This document shows, in pieces, positions 1 through 8,070 of a stretch of DNA of 64,000 nt (position 1 is its first letter; each line of letters starts with the position of its first letter). Source of the DNA: Arsenicicoccus piscis (GTDB lineage: Bacteria > Actinomycetota > Actinomycetes > Actinomycetales > Dermatophilaceae). The translations under genes were made by a program, and so were the position numbers. The notes beneath the pieces are model-generated. The model had not been told where the DNA came from, did not search any database, and worked only from the letters and a program-made list of their open reading frames with translations. The stretch covers positions 496,001-560,000 of the forward strand of contig NZ_JAKZHV010000001.1 of assembly GCF_022568835.1 (NCBI RefSeq), given 5' to 3'.

Positions 1-404
1 CATCCAGCAGCAGACGATCCTCCTCTACGACCGCTACATCGAGGCGAACGCCCCGGCCTGGAGCCGTCGACAGGGCCTGCTCGCGCTCGACCTGGGGGCG
101 GCCCACAACCGACCGGCCGGCTACCTGGGCGTCGATCAGTACCCTGGCCCCGACGTCGACATCGTGGCCACGCTCCCGAGTCCCCCTGACCTGCCGGACG
201 GCACGGTCGGCGTGATCCGAGCCCACGACTTCCTGGAGCACGTCGTGGACAAGGTGGCGCTCATCAATGAGCTCTACCGCGTGCTCGCCCCGGGCGGGAT
301 GCTGCTGACCCTCACGCCCAGCACCGACGGCCGCGGCGCCTTCCAGGACCCGACGCACGTCGCCTACTACAAGGAGAACTCGTTCTGGTACTACACCGAG
401 CAGC

Positions 405-1832
405 AGTTGAGTCCAGCAGAGTGGTGTACGAGTTGGTGGCCGTGTCGCTCATGACGTGAGCGGCGGTCACCGGTGATTCTTCGAGAGATCTTCCACAACC
501 ACCTCGAAGAAGGAGCACACGATGACCGCCTCACCCCACGATATTGACCCTGCCCGGTTTCTGCAGGACCAGCTGGTCCAGGCCTCACCGGATTTGATGC
601 GGGACATGCTGTCCACGTTCATCAACGCGTTGCTGTCGGCGCAGGCCGACAGTGTGTGTGGCGCGGAGTACGGCACACGTGACCCCGACCGGATCAACTC
701 CCGCAACGGGTACCGCCACCGCGAGTTGGACACCCGCGTCGGCACGATCGATGTCGCGATCCCCAAGCTACGCGAGGGCAGCATGTTCCCCGGCTGGCTA
801 CTGGAACGCCACCGCCGCGCCGAGCAGGCCCTGACGACCGTGGTCGCGACCTGCTACCTGCTCGGGGTCAGCACCCGCCGGATGGACAAACTCGTCCAAA
901 CCCTCGGGATCACCGGCCTGTCCAAGTCACAAGTCAGCGTGATGGCCCAGGACCTCGACGCGCAGGTCGAGGCGTTCCGCACCCGCCCGTTGGACGCCGG
1001 CCCCTACACCTTCGTCGCCGCCGACGCGTTGACGATGAAGGTCCGGGAGAACAATCGCGTGGTCAAGATCGCGGTGATGATCGCGACAGGTGTCAACGCG
1101 GAGGGATACCGCGAAATCCTTGGCGTGCATACGAGTTCGACCGAGTCCGGTCCCGGATGGCTCAGCTTCTTCCGGGACCTGGTCGCCCGCGGCCTGACCA
1201 GCGCCGGACCGGTCGGGCTCGTCACCTCCGACGCGCACGCCGGCCTCATCGAGGCGATCGGTGCCACCCTGCCCGGCACGGGCTGGCAACGATGCCGCAC
1301 CCACTACGCCGCGAACCTGATGAGTGCCACACCCAAGAGCAGTTGGCCGTGGGTGAAAGCGTTGCTGCACAGCGTGTACGACCAACCCGACGCCGACGCG
1401 GTCCACGCCCAGTTTGACCGGATCCACGACACCCTCCTCGACAAGCTCCCCGCCGTGGCCGAGCACCTCGAGGCCGCCCGGGAGGACATCCTCGCGTTCA
1501 CCGTCTTCCCCAAGGCCTGCTGGCGTCAGATCTGGTCCAACAACCCCAACGAACGCCTGAACCGGGAAGTCCGGCGCCGCACCGACGTCGTGGGGATCTT
1601 CCCCGACCGCGGCGCGGTCATCCGACTCGTCGGAGCTGTCCTGGCCGAGCAGCACGACGAATGGATCGAGATGCGCCGATACCTCGGACTGGACCTGCTC
1701 AAGCAATGCCGAGCCGCTCTCACGGACACACCCGACACCGACGAAGGAGACGACACCATCATCGGCGCGATCAGCGCCTAACCAACCCAAACGAAGGAAT
1801 CACCCTCGTACACCACGCAGCAGGACTTGACC
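405..1832 (+). mobile_element. IS256-family insertion sequence, copy A (1428 bp)
   Basis: The ends are imperfect inverted repeats. The left end begins agttgagtcc and continues to gtggtgtacgag at about 432. The right end, read inward on the minus strand, begins ggtcaagtcc and also reaches gtggtgtacgag. A 9-bp direct repeat (ccgagcagc) flanks it, as expected for IS256-type transposition (8-9 bp duplications). It encodes one transposase. The encoded protein and every stretch I compared are identical to copy B at 38428-39855, offset by 38023 bp, which implies recent transposition. Confidence 0.92.
522..1781 (+). CDS. IS256-family transposase (copy A)
   Basis: This 419-residue protein belongs to the IS256 (Transposase_mut) family of DDE transposases. 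The first catalytic Asp is probably in TFVAADALTMKV (about residue 167), the second in LVTSDAHAGL (about 239), and the Glu in the NPNERLNREVRRR segment (about 345). The length matches the family norm of about 400. The ATG follows GAAGGAG at a spacing of 6. It lies inside the inverted repeats of copy A with no accessory gene. It is identical to the protein at 38545-39804 and clearly related to the one at 28863-30107. Confidence 0.95.
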   Translation: MTASPHDIDPARFLQDQLVQASPDLMRDMLSTFINALLSAQADSVCGAEYGTRDPDRINSRNGYRHRELDTRVGTIDVAIPKLREGSMFPGWLLERHRRAEQALTTVVATCYLLGVSTRRMDKLVQTLGITGLSKSQVSVMAQDLDAQVEAFRTRPLDAGPYTFVAADALTMKVRENNRVVKIAVMIATGVNAEGYREILGVHTSSTESGPGWLSFFRDLVARGLTSAGPVGLVTSDAHAGLIEAIGATLPGTGWQRCRTHYAANLMSATPKSSWPWVKALLHSVYDQPDADAVHAQFDRIHDTLLDKLPAVAEHLEAAREDILAFTVFPKACWRQIWSNNPNERLNREVRRRTDVVGIFPDRGAVIRLVGAVLAEQHDEWIEMRRYLGLDLLKQCRAALTDTPDTDEGDDTIIGAISA

Positions 1833-2043
1833 CCGAGCAGCAGTACCGGGCGTTCGTCCCCACCATCACCGCGCGGTTCCAGAGCTCGCGCCTCATCACG
1901 TTCTATCCGACCGAGTGGCACCAGGCGCACAACATCCCTTACGTACGAGCCAATCTCATCACCATCAAGGACGGTGCGCCGCGCAACGGCGGGGCGCTGC
2001 TGGTCTGAGGTCCGAGGTCTGAGGTCCGGCCGGTCGGCAGGCC

Positions 2044-2502
2044 TCAGGCCGGGTCGTCCCTGGGGAAGAGCCGACGGGCGCCGGCGCCCTGGGCGGCCAG
2101 CTGATCCTGGGTGTTGTAGAGCCCGCACTGGCGCATCGACAGACAGCCGCACCCCACGCAGTCGGCCAGGTTGTCCCGCACCTGCTCGAGCTCGCGGATC
2201 CGCTGGTCGAGCAGCGGCTGCCACGCGGCGGAGATGCGCCGCCACTGCTGACGGGTGGGCGCTGCGTGGGGGTCCAGCGGCGCGAACGAGGCTCGGATCT
2301 CCTCCAGCGACAGACCGACTCGCTGACCCGCCCGGATGACGGCCAGGCGCCGCAGCACGGCCCGCTGGTAGCGCCGCCGGTCGCCGGAGTCACGATGACT
2401 GGCGATGAGACCCAGCGCCTCGTAGTGCCGCAGCGCGGAGGGCGCCAACCCGCTGCGCCGGCCCACCTCGCCGATCGCCATCAGATCGTTGGACTTCAGC
2501 AT
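2044..2502 (-). CDS. soxR: Redox-sensitive MerR-family activator SoxR
   Basis: SoxR is a homodimeric [2Fe-2S] transcription factor activated by redox-cycling compounds. The 152-residue protein has a MerR winged helix (IGEVGRRSGLAPSALRHYEALG, residues 10-31), a coiled dimerisation helix (about 85-113) and the SoxR-specific cluster motif CVGCGCLSMRQC, giving Cys115, 118, 120 and 126 in CX2CXCX5C spacing. All four ligands are present. The ATG has GAGGTGA 6 nt upstream. It is transcribed away from the HAD-phosphatase gene, with a probable SoxR operator in the gap. In actinomycetes SoxR usually controls a small set of oxidoreductase or transport genes. Which genes it controls here is not evident. 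Confidence 0.93.
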   Translation of the reverse strand: MLKSNDLMAIGEVGRRSGLAPSALRHYEALGLIASHRDSGDRRRYQRAVLRRLAVIRAGQRVGLSLEEIRASFAPLDPHAAPTRQQWRRISAAWQPLLDQRIRELEQVRDNLADCVGCGCLSMRQCGLYNTQDQLAAQGAGARRLFPRDDPA

Positions 2503-2509
2503 CTGGTCA

Positions 2510-2527
2510 CCTCAAGTGCCGTTGATG
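2510..2527. promoter_or_regulatory. Probable SoxR operator
   Basis: CCTCAA-N6-TTGATG matches the SoxR dyad CCTCAA-N6-TTGAGG in 5 of 6 bases of the second arm with the correct 6-bp spacer. It starts only 8 bp from the soxR start codon and overlaps the soxR ribosome binding site on the minus strand, so binding would affect soxR itself. On the plus strand it lies about 75 bp before the HAD-phosphatase gene. Assignment rests on motif and proximity only. Confidence 0.5.
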
Positions 2528-2600
2528 TACTGGCTCAACCATGGCACACGCGGCCGGGGTCGCCCTGTCGCAATCCCGTGCCCCGGGGTTGAATGGGGTC

Positions 2601-3404
2601 ATGACCTCAGAGCAGAAGCGCGTGCACAGCTGGCTCACCGACATGGACGGCGTCCTCGTGCACGAGGAGCAGGCACTGCCCGGTGCAGCCGAGTTCATCG
2701 AGGCGATCCGGTCCCGCGGGCTGAAGTTCTCCGTGCTGACGAACAACTCGATCTACACCCCGCGCGACCTGCGGGCGCGACTGGCATCCAGCGGGTTGGA
2801 CGTGCCGGAGGAGACCATCTGGACCTCGGCGCTCGCCACCGCGGACTTCTTGCGCACCCAGCGACCCGGCGGCAGCGCGTTCGTCATCGGCGAGGCGGGT
2901 CTGACGACGGCGCTCTACCAGGCGGGCTACACGATCAGCGAGCGGAACCCGGACTACGTGGTGCTCGGCGAGACGCGCACCTACTCGTTCGAGGCGATCA
3001 CGAGGGCGATCCGGTTGATCGAGAAGGGATCTCGCTTCATCGCGACCAACCCGGACCCGAGCGGTCCGTCGCCCGCCGGCACCCTGCCGGCCACCGGCTC
3101 GGTCGCAGCGCTCATCACCACGGCCACCGGTCGCAAGCCGTACTTCATCGGCAAGCCCAACCCGCTGATGATGCGTAGCGCGCTGAACCGCATCGAGGCG
3201 CACTCCGAGACCACGGTCATGATCGGCGACCGCATGGACACCGACGTCATCAGCGGTCTCGAGGCCGGGCTGCGGACCATCCTGGTGCTGACCGGCTCCA
3301 CCCGGCCCGAGCAGGTCGACCGCTTCCCCTATCGCCCCACCCGGATCTGCCCGTCCATCGCCGAGGTCGTGCCGCTGGTCGCCGAGCGCGACGTCTCGAG
3401 CTGA
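2601..3404 (+). CDS. HAD superfamily IIA hydrolase (NagD-like phosphatase)
   Basis: A 267-residue cytosolic phosphatase of the HAD-IIA (NagD/p-nitrophenylphosphatase) group. Motif I is WLTDMDGVL (nucleophile Asp14, general acid Asp16), motif II is TNNS, the motif III lysine is in GKPNP, and the metal-binding motif IV is GDRMDTD. The C2 cap sits between motifs II and III as in NagD. I chose ATG 2601 because the family begins just before motif I; an upstream in-frame ATG at 2541 would add 20 low-complexity residues. The substrate is unknown; family members act on sugar phosphates and nucleotides. The next gene follows after 6 nt, so the two are probably co-transcribed. Confidence 0.85.
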   Translation: MTSEQKRVHSWLTDMDGVLVHEEQALPGAAEFIEAIRSRGLKFSVLTNNSIYTPRDLRARLASSGLDVPEETIWTSALATADFLRTQRPGGSAFVIGEAGLTTALYQAGYTISERNPDYVVLGETRTYSFEAITRAIRLIEKGSRFIATNPDPSGPSPAGTLPATGSVAALITTATGRKPYFIGKPNPLMMRSALNRIEAHSETTVMIGDRMDTDVISGLEAGLRTILVLTGSTRPEQVDRFPYRPTRICPSIAEVVPLVAERDVSS

Positions 3405-3410
3405 GCCGCC

Positions 3411-3920
3411 ATGATCCTGCCCACGGTGCGCGATCCGCGCCTGGTGACGATCCGCCGCGGGGGTTCGTTGACGGACGAGGACCACCAGCTGCTGGCCGTG
3501 TGGGCGGCGACGTGCGCCGAGCGCGTCCTCCCGATCTTCGAGGACGCGGTGCCGGACGACGAGCGACCGCGCGCGGCCATCGCGGCCGCTCGGGCGTGGG
3601 CGGCCGGGGAGCTGCCCATGATGCAGGCGCGCGCGGCGGGCGGCCATGCCATGGGTGCGGCGCGGCCACTCACCGGGGCACCCCGCTTCGCCGCCTACGC
3701 CGCCGGCCAGGCCGCATGCGTCGGACACGTTGCGGAGCACGACCTCGGCGCCGCGGCGTACGCGATCAAGGCGGCTGCCGCCGCGGCGCCCGGCGACCCG
3801 CACGCCGCCCGGGACGAGCGGGACTGGCAACGCGCCCAGCTCCCGGCCCAGGTGCGCCAGCTCGTGCTGGACGACCAGGCCCGCCGCAACGAGATCTGCT
3901 GGTCGGTCTTCTCGGACTGA
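3411..3920 (+). CDS. Imm5-like / putative immunity-type helical protein
   Basis: This 169-residue Ala-rich, all-helical protein has no signal peptide. It resembles actinobacterial proteins labelled putative immunity protein (Imm5-type); the assignment is from remembered family features, not a search. The diagnostic stretch CAERVLPIFEDAVPDDERP is echoed by CAEPALVLYAREVPDDDRP in the N-terminal half of the Arr fusion at 17626-18579. A free-standing copy and a fused copy of the same domain therefore occur in one window. No polymorphic toxin gene is adjacent, so an immunity role is not supported by context. It starts 6 nt after the HAD phosphatase gene. Confidence 0.55.
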   Translation: MILPTVRDPRLVTIRRGGSLTDEDHQLLAVWAATCAERVLPIFEDAVPDDERPRAAIAAARAWAAGELPMMQARAAGGHAMGAARPLTGAPRFAAYAAGQAACVGHVAEHDLGAAAYAIKAAAAAAPGDPHAARDERDWQRAQLPAQVRQLVLDDQARRNEICWSVFSD

Positions 3921-3922
3921 GC

Positions 3923-3960
3923 CCCGTCACACCAGCCCGTCACACCAGCCCGTCACACCA
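3923..3960 (+). repeat. 13-bp tandem repeat, three units
   Basis: The unit cccgtcacaccag occurs at 3923 and 3936, with a third copy (12 of 13 bases) at 3949. It fills the 32-bp gap between two convergent genes and runs into the stop codon of the response regulator on the minus strand. No hairpin potential is obvious. It probably arose by slippage. Confidence 0.85.
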
Positions 3961-4603
3961 ACCCTGCTTCCCGGGCCCGGATCGCCGCCTGCACACGCGA
4001 GGCGCAATCGAGCTTGGCAAGGACGCGGGAGACGTGGGTCTTGGCGGTGGCCTCGGAGATCGAGAGCTCCTCTGCGAGAGCGGCATTCGACAGGCCCTGC
4101 CCCAGAGCCGCCAGGACCTCGCGCTCGCGGGTGGTCAGCTCCGCGAGGCCGGCCGGGGGCTCGCCCTCCGCCGCGAGCGCGGGCTGCGACCGGGTGAACC
4201 CCTCGATGACCCGGCGCGTCACCTCCGGGGCGAGCACGGCCTCACCGGCGGCCACCCGGCGCAGCGCGTCGGCGAGCGGTGCGGCGTCGGTGGTCTTCAG
4301 CAGGTAGCCGGCGGCACCGGCCTGCAGCGCCCGCCGCACGTAGTCGTCGATCTCGAAGCTGGTCAGCACCAGCACCTGCGCGAGCCCCTCCTCGAGGATC
4401 TGGGCGGTGGCGCTGATGCCGTCGCGCACCGGCATGCGCACGTCCATCAGCACGACGTCGGGTCGCAGCGCCCGCGCCTGCTGCACGGCCACCTCGCCGT
4501 CGCCCGCCTCGCCGACCACCTCGAGGCCCTCCTGGCCCGAGAGCAGCAGCCGCAGCCCGGACCGGATCGCGGCGTGGTCGTCGGCGAGCAGGATGCGGAT
4601 CAT
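3953..4603 (-). CDS. NarL/LuxR-family response regulator
   Basis: A 216-residue two-component regulator. The receiver domain (residues 1-120) has the acidic pair ADD at 7-9, phospho-acceptor Asp54 in VLMDVRMP, the Thr/Ser in VLTSFE and Lys in YLLKTT. The LuxR-type HTH (about 150-210) includes LTTREREVLAALGQGLSN and the recognition region SEATAKTHVSRVLAKL. It overlaps the upstream histidine kinase gene by 4 nt (ATGA), so it is translationally coupled to its cognate kinase. Its targets are unknown. Confidence 0.93.
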   Translation of the reverse strand: MIRILLADDHAAIRSGLRLLLSGQEGLEVVGEAGDGEVAVQQARALRPDVVLMDVRMPVRDGISATAQILEEGLAQVLVLTSFEIDDYVRRALQAGAAGYLLKTTDAAPLADALRRVAAGEAVLAPEVTRRVIEGFTRSQPALAAEGEPPAGLAELTTREREVLAALGQGLSNAALAEELSISEATAKTHVSRVLAKLDCASRVQAAIRAREAGLV

Positions 4604-5955
4604 CGGGCCCCTCCTTCGCTCGCAGCGGCCGGGTCGAGAGCATCGTGGCCAGCAGTAGACCGGGTCAGCGGCAGGTGCGCCCGCACCACCCAGCGCTCGT
4701 CCTCCCGGCCGGCACTCAGCTGCCCGCCGAGCGCCTCGGCACGCTCCCGCATCGTCCGTAGCCCGAGCCCCGCACCTTGCGACGACGACCCGACCGACCC
4801 AGTGAGCGAGGGGTCTACCGAAGGACCGGGGTGGGACGACACGACCAGGTCGAGCCGGTCGCCGACGGGGCGGAGGGCGACGTCGACCGACCCGCCCGGC
4901 ATGTGCTGGGCGGCGTTGTGCAGCGCCTCCTGGACGATCCGATACGCCGCCTGCGCCACGCCCGGAGGGGTCTCACCGGGCAGCTCGACGGGGAGGTCGA
5001 GGTCCGCATCCACGGCGAGCCCCTGACGGCGCGCCTGCTCGACGAGGGCCCCCACCCCGTCGAGACCCGGGGCGGTCGCCGCGTCCCCCGCGTCGGGACG
5101 CAGCAGCAGGATCATGGTCTGCAGCTCGGCCAGGCTGTGTCGCGAGGTCTCCCGGATCACGGTCAGCGCCTGGTGCTGCACGGACCCCTGGCCACCATCG
5201 GCCGCCAGCGCCGCCTCGGCGTGGATGGTGATCGCCGCGAGGTTGCCGGACAGCGCGTCGTGCAGGTCGGCCGCCATCCGCCGGCGCTCGTCGCGCACCG
5301 CCGCAGACTCGCGCAGCTCGGCCACCCGGGTCAGTGACTGGGCGCGCTCGCGCTCCGCCTCCGCACGCTGCCGCTGCGCCTCCGCGCGCTGTCGCTGCGC
5401 CTCCGCCCGCTGCCGCTCCGCCTCGGCGAGGTCGACGTGCCGACGGCTGGACGCACCCCACCAGAACGACGTGCCGAACACCGCGAACACCTGCAGGGCG
5501 ACCAGCACAGCGGCGCGCACGTCACGGGTCAGGACGAGCGTCGTCAAACCGGCGATCACGACCAACGCGCCCACCAAGGGTTCGAGCACCCGCACCGCTG
5601 CCGGCCGGCCATGGAGCGCCCCGGCGTAGACCAGCTCGATCAGCACGATCAGCGATCCGACGCTGCCTCCCCACACCGCTTCAGCGGCGAACACCAGCAC
5701 GCCAAAACCCATGGCCAGCAACGGGATCCGCCGTCGGAGCGCCATCAGCACGCACAGCACGAGCAACGGCGCGGCGTGCCACCATCGACTCACGCCCCCA
5801 GGCATCCCCCACGCGTCGCTCCAGATGCCGACCAGGTCGAGCTCAATCAGCAGCAGCCCGAGCAGCGCCATCAGCACGGCACCCCGCACGTCCACGCCCC
5901 CGCGCGCAGGCAACCCGGCGGAGGTGCGATCACGGGTCGCAGCAGGCTCGCTCAC
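4600..5955 (-). CDS. Sensor histidine kinase, HisKA_3 type
   Basis: A 451-residue membrane kinase, partner of the regulator at 3953-4603. The N-terminal 165 residues hold about five hydrophobic helices with short loops and no large extracellular domain. An Arg/Glu/Ala coiled coil (about 175-205) follows, built from repeated QRAEAQR units encoded by a 21-24 bp DNA repeat near 5340-5420. The HisKA_3 dimerisation domain carries His232 in DLHDALSGN. The HATPase_c domain has an N-box (EALHNAAQHMPGG) and a G-box (GAGLGLRTMRERAEALGG). The short loops suggest it senses a membrane or intramembrane signal, as in actinobacterial cell-envelope kinases. That is inference. Confidence 0.92.
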   Translation of the reverse strand: MSEPAATRDRTSAGLPARGGVDVRGAVLMALLGLLLIELDLVGIWSDAWGMPGGVSRWWHAAPLLVLCVLMALRRRIPLLAMGFGVLVFAAEAVWGGSVGSLIVLIELVYAGALHGRPAAVRVLEPLVGALVVIAGLTTLVLTRDVRAAVLVALQVFAVFGTSFWWGASSRRHVDLAEAERQRAEAQRQRAEAQRQRAEAERERAQSLTRVAELRESAAVRDERRRMAADLHDALSGNLAAITIHAEAALAADGGQGSVQHQALTVIRETSRHSLAELQTMILLLRPDAGDAATAPGLDGVGALVEQARRQGLAVDADLDLPVELPGETPPGVAQAAYRIVQEALHNAAQHMPGGSVDVALRPVGDRLDLVVSSHPGPSVDPSLTGSVGSSSQGAGLGLRTMRERAEALGGQLSAGREDERWVVRAHLPLTRSTAGHDALDPAAASEGGAR

Positions 5956-6072
5956 CCCGCCATTGCACCACGACGGCTCGCAGGGACGTCAGCCAAAGGA
6001 TGTAGACCCCGACCCACCCGATGGACCCTCCGACCGATGTGCGCACCCCCGCCGGCGACCGACAGTGGGGTC

Positions 6073-6861
6073 ATGAGCACCGCCACACTCGCCTCCCTCG
6101 CCGTCCTCGCCCTCATCGACGCCACCAGCTTCGGGACGCTGCTGATCCCGCTCTGGCTGCTCCTCGCGCCCGGTCGGCCGCGGCCCACGCGGGTGCTGGT
6201 CTTCCTTGGGACGGTCGCCGCGTTCTACCTCGCGCTCGGGATAGCGCTCGTCTCCGGGGCGAGCCTCGTGGCGGACGACCTCACCGGGTTCCTGCTGACG
6301 CCGACGGGTGTGCGGCTGCAGTTCGCTGTCGGGGCGGTGATGCTGGCCGCCAGCCTGCTGTGGCCGAGCAAGCGCAAGCCAGGCGAAGCGAGTGCCCAGC
6401 ACCAGGACACCCAGCACCAGGACACCCAGCACCAAGGCTCCAAACCCAGACCACCGAGCCGCCTGCTGCGCTGGCGCGACAAGGCGATGACGGCCGACGG
6501 TGCCGGTGGGGCGGCCGGGCTGGTGGGCCTCGCGCTGGCCGCGGCGACGATCGAGGCGGCGTCGATGCTCCCCTACCTCGCGGCGATCGGCATGATCGGG
6601 CAGGCGGACCTGACCGCCCCGACAAGGGTGCTGCTGCTGGTGGCCTACTGCCTGGTGATGATCCTGCCGGCCCTGGCGCTGCTGGCCCTGCGGCTCGGCC
6701 TCGGCCGACGCCTCGAGACCCCGCTGCGCCGCCTGGCCGGTTGGATGGAGCGGCAGAGCGGCGAGACGGTCTGGTGGATCATCGGCATCGTGGGCTTCCT
6801 GATCGCCCGGGACGCCGTGGGCAACGCGCCGACCTTCGCCGACGTCCTCCCCTTCGGCTGA
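6073..6861 (+). CDS. GAP-family integral membrane protein
   Basis: A 262-residue six-helix membrane protein resembling the actinobacterial GAP family (mycobacterial members such as Sap help move glycolipids). Start ATG 6073 gives an N-terminal helix (SLAVLALIDATSFGTLLIPL). Two more helices follow, then a hydrophilic loop and three more helices ending in WWIIGIVGFLIARDAVG. The loop contains a short tandem repeat (HQDTQ units) from a 15-bp DNA repeat at 6397-6437. The gene stands alone and converges on the zinc-finger gene. The substrate is unknown. Confidence 0.75.
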   Translation: MSTATLASLAVLALIDATSFGTLLIPLWLLLAPGRPRPTRVLVFLGTVAAFYLALGIALVSGASLVADDLTGFLLTPTGVRLQFAVGAVMLAASLLWPSKRKPGEASAQHQDTQHQDTQHQGSKPRPPSRLLRWRDKAMTADGAGGAAGLVGLALAAATIEAASMLPYLAAIGMIGQADLTAPTRVLLLVAYCLVMILPALALLALRLGLGRRLETPLRRLAGWMERQSGETVWWIIGIVGFLIARDAVGNAPTFADVLPFG

Positions 6862-6909
6862 GCTCAACTATTGCCGAGCTCCCCTCTGGCCGAGCTCCCT
6901 TTCGGCTGA

Positions 6910-6925
6910 CCGGCGCTCGCGCCGG
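6910..6925. terminator. Short GC hairpin between convergent genes
   Basis: ccggcg-ctcg-cgccgg is a perfect 6-bp stem with a 4-nt loop in the 72-bp gap between two convergent stop codons (6861 and 6934). It has no T-tract, as is common for actinobacterial terminators. A bidirectional terminator is the simplest reading. The same gap has two gagctccc/ccgagctccc repeats. Confidence 0.45.
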
Positions 6926-6933
6926 CGAGGAGC

Positions 6934-7299
6934 TCAGGAGTTGAGCTGCTCCATCCAGTCCTCGGGCACCCGGTCGGCCGGTGCGGGGACGGGCTGGTCC
7001 TCGGGACGGCTGGTCGGCGGGGCCAGCTCGGGTCCACGAGCCATCGACTCGTCGCGGAAGTCGTAGAACCACACCTCCCCCGGCTCGAAGCTGCGGATGG
7101 TCGGGTGGCCGGTGTCCCGCGCGTGGTGCGATGCGTGCTGGGACGGCGAGGTGTCGCAGCAGCCGATGTGCCCGCACGAGGCGCAGCGCCGCAGATGCAC
7201 CCACCACCCGTCGTCGCTCGCCAGGCACTCCTCGCACCCGGACCCGGACGGTGGCACGGTGACGTCGATGTCGCTGGGGTCCAGCTGCTTCGGGCTCAT
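6934..7299 (-). CDS. UBP-type zinc finger protein
   Basis: A 121-residue soluble protein with a UBP-type zinc finger (residues about 20-80): CEECLASDDGWWVHLRRC, then CASCGHIGCCDTS and HASHHARDTGHP. These supply the Cys/His ligands of the ZnF_UBP fold seen in many actinobacterial stand-alone proteins. The aromatic stretch EVWFYDF follows. The C-terminal third is Pro-rich and probably disordered. The eukaryotic domain binds ubiquitin C-termini, but bacteria of this type lack ubiquitin, so the ligand is unknown. It lies 9 nt after the stop of the downstream-facing hydrolase region on the same strand. Confidence 0.82.
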   Translation of the reverse strand: MSPKQLDPSDIDVTVPPSGSGCEECLASDDGWWVHLRRCASCGHIGCCDTSPSQHASHHARDTGHPTIRSFEPGEVWFYDFRDESMARGPELAPPTSRPEDQPVPAPADRVPEDWMEQLNS

Positions 7300-7308
7300 G
7301 GTCCGACG

Positions 7309-8070
7309 CTACCGGGCGGCGGCCTCGACGGCACGGACTGCGCGGCCGATCGCCTCAGGACGGTCCCGCATCACCAGGTGGCCGCTCGGCCGGACCACCT
7401 CGACCTCGACCTGCCTCGACCCGGGGCGGTCGCCGTCAGATGCAAGCGTCGTGGCCAACTCGCGCTGCTTGCGCTCCCACCGCGCCGCGAGCGGCGACCA
7501 GGTTCTGCGCGCGGCCACCAGCACGCGGATCGGCAAGTCCGGCAACGGTTCTCGCGCGCGCAGCTCGGCGAGGTCGGCCGCCATGTCCGGGTAGACCGCG
7601 TCCTCGACCACCGCGGTCGCCCACCGACGCGGCACCAGCGGGACGGCCTCGAGCGCCATCTCGGCCATCCCCCACACCGCCAGCCGGCGCGGGCTGGAGG
7701 GTGCGGGGTGCCGCTCTACGCTGCCGTCGACGAGCAGCAGCCCACGCACGAGGTGCGGTCGACGCCGCGCCAGCGCCTCGACCACGAAGCCGGCCATCGA
7801 GTGCCCCACCAGCACGGCCGGGCGGTCGGTCGCGGCGCGGAGCGCGTGCTCCAGCTGCTCGGTCCACAGCGCGAGGCTCGGCCAGGACGCCACCCGGTGG
7901 TGCTCGGACTCGCCGAGCCCCGGGCGGTCGAAGGTCACCACCTGGTGGTCGGGTGCGAGGTCAGCCACCACCGGGTCCCACGACGACGCAGCCATGCCGA
8001 GGCCCTGGCAGAGCACGACGGGCGGGCCGTCGCCCTCGGTGCGGGGCTCGGGTGCCGGGGTGGCGGTCAC
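7309..8070 (-). CDS. Alpha/beta hydrolase
   Basis: A 253-residue alpha/beta hydrolase fold enzyme. It has an oxyanion region near VVLCQGLGMAASSW, the strand VVTFDRPGLGES, nucleophile Ser in VGHSMAGF, and the catalytic His probably in RPSGHLVM near the C-terminus. No signal peptide is visible. The start overlaps the lysX stop by 4 nt, so it is translationally coupled to lysX and may act with it. The substrate is not predictable. Confidence 0.85.
   Translation of the reverse strand: MTATPAPEPRTEGDGPPVVLCQGLGMAASSWDPVVADLAPDHQVVTFDRPGLGESEHHRVASWPSLALWTEQLEHALRAATDRPAVLVGHSMAGFVVEALARRRPHLVRGLLLVDGSVERHPAPSSPRRLAVWGMAEMALEAVPLVPRRWATAVVEDAVYPDMAADLAELRAREPLPDLPIRVLVAARRTWSPLAARWERKQRELATTLASDGDRPGSRQVEVEVVRPSGHLVMRDRPEAIGRAVRAVEAAAR

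Larger units (their letters stand above)
1..2008 (+). pseudogene. Class I SAM-dependent methyltransferase, 5' end off window, split by IS256-family insertion
   Basis: The reading frame enters from the left edge and runs to 404, then resumes at 1842 and stops at 2008. Joining 404 to 1842 restores one uninterrupted frame. The left part has a Rossmann-like motif (LALDLGAAHNRP), a GVDQYPG strand and an acidic/His stretch (RAHDFLEHV) followed by LYRVLAPGGMLLTLTP, which is the usual order in Methyltransf_11-type enzymes. The right part gives a typical C-terminal strand (RLITFYPTEWHQ). The 9-bp target sequence ccgagcagc is present on both sides of the element (396-404 and 1833-1841), so the insertion is clean. 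The substrate is unknown. The gene is inactivated unless the element excises. Confidence 0.8.
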
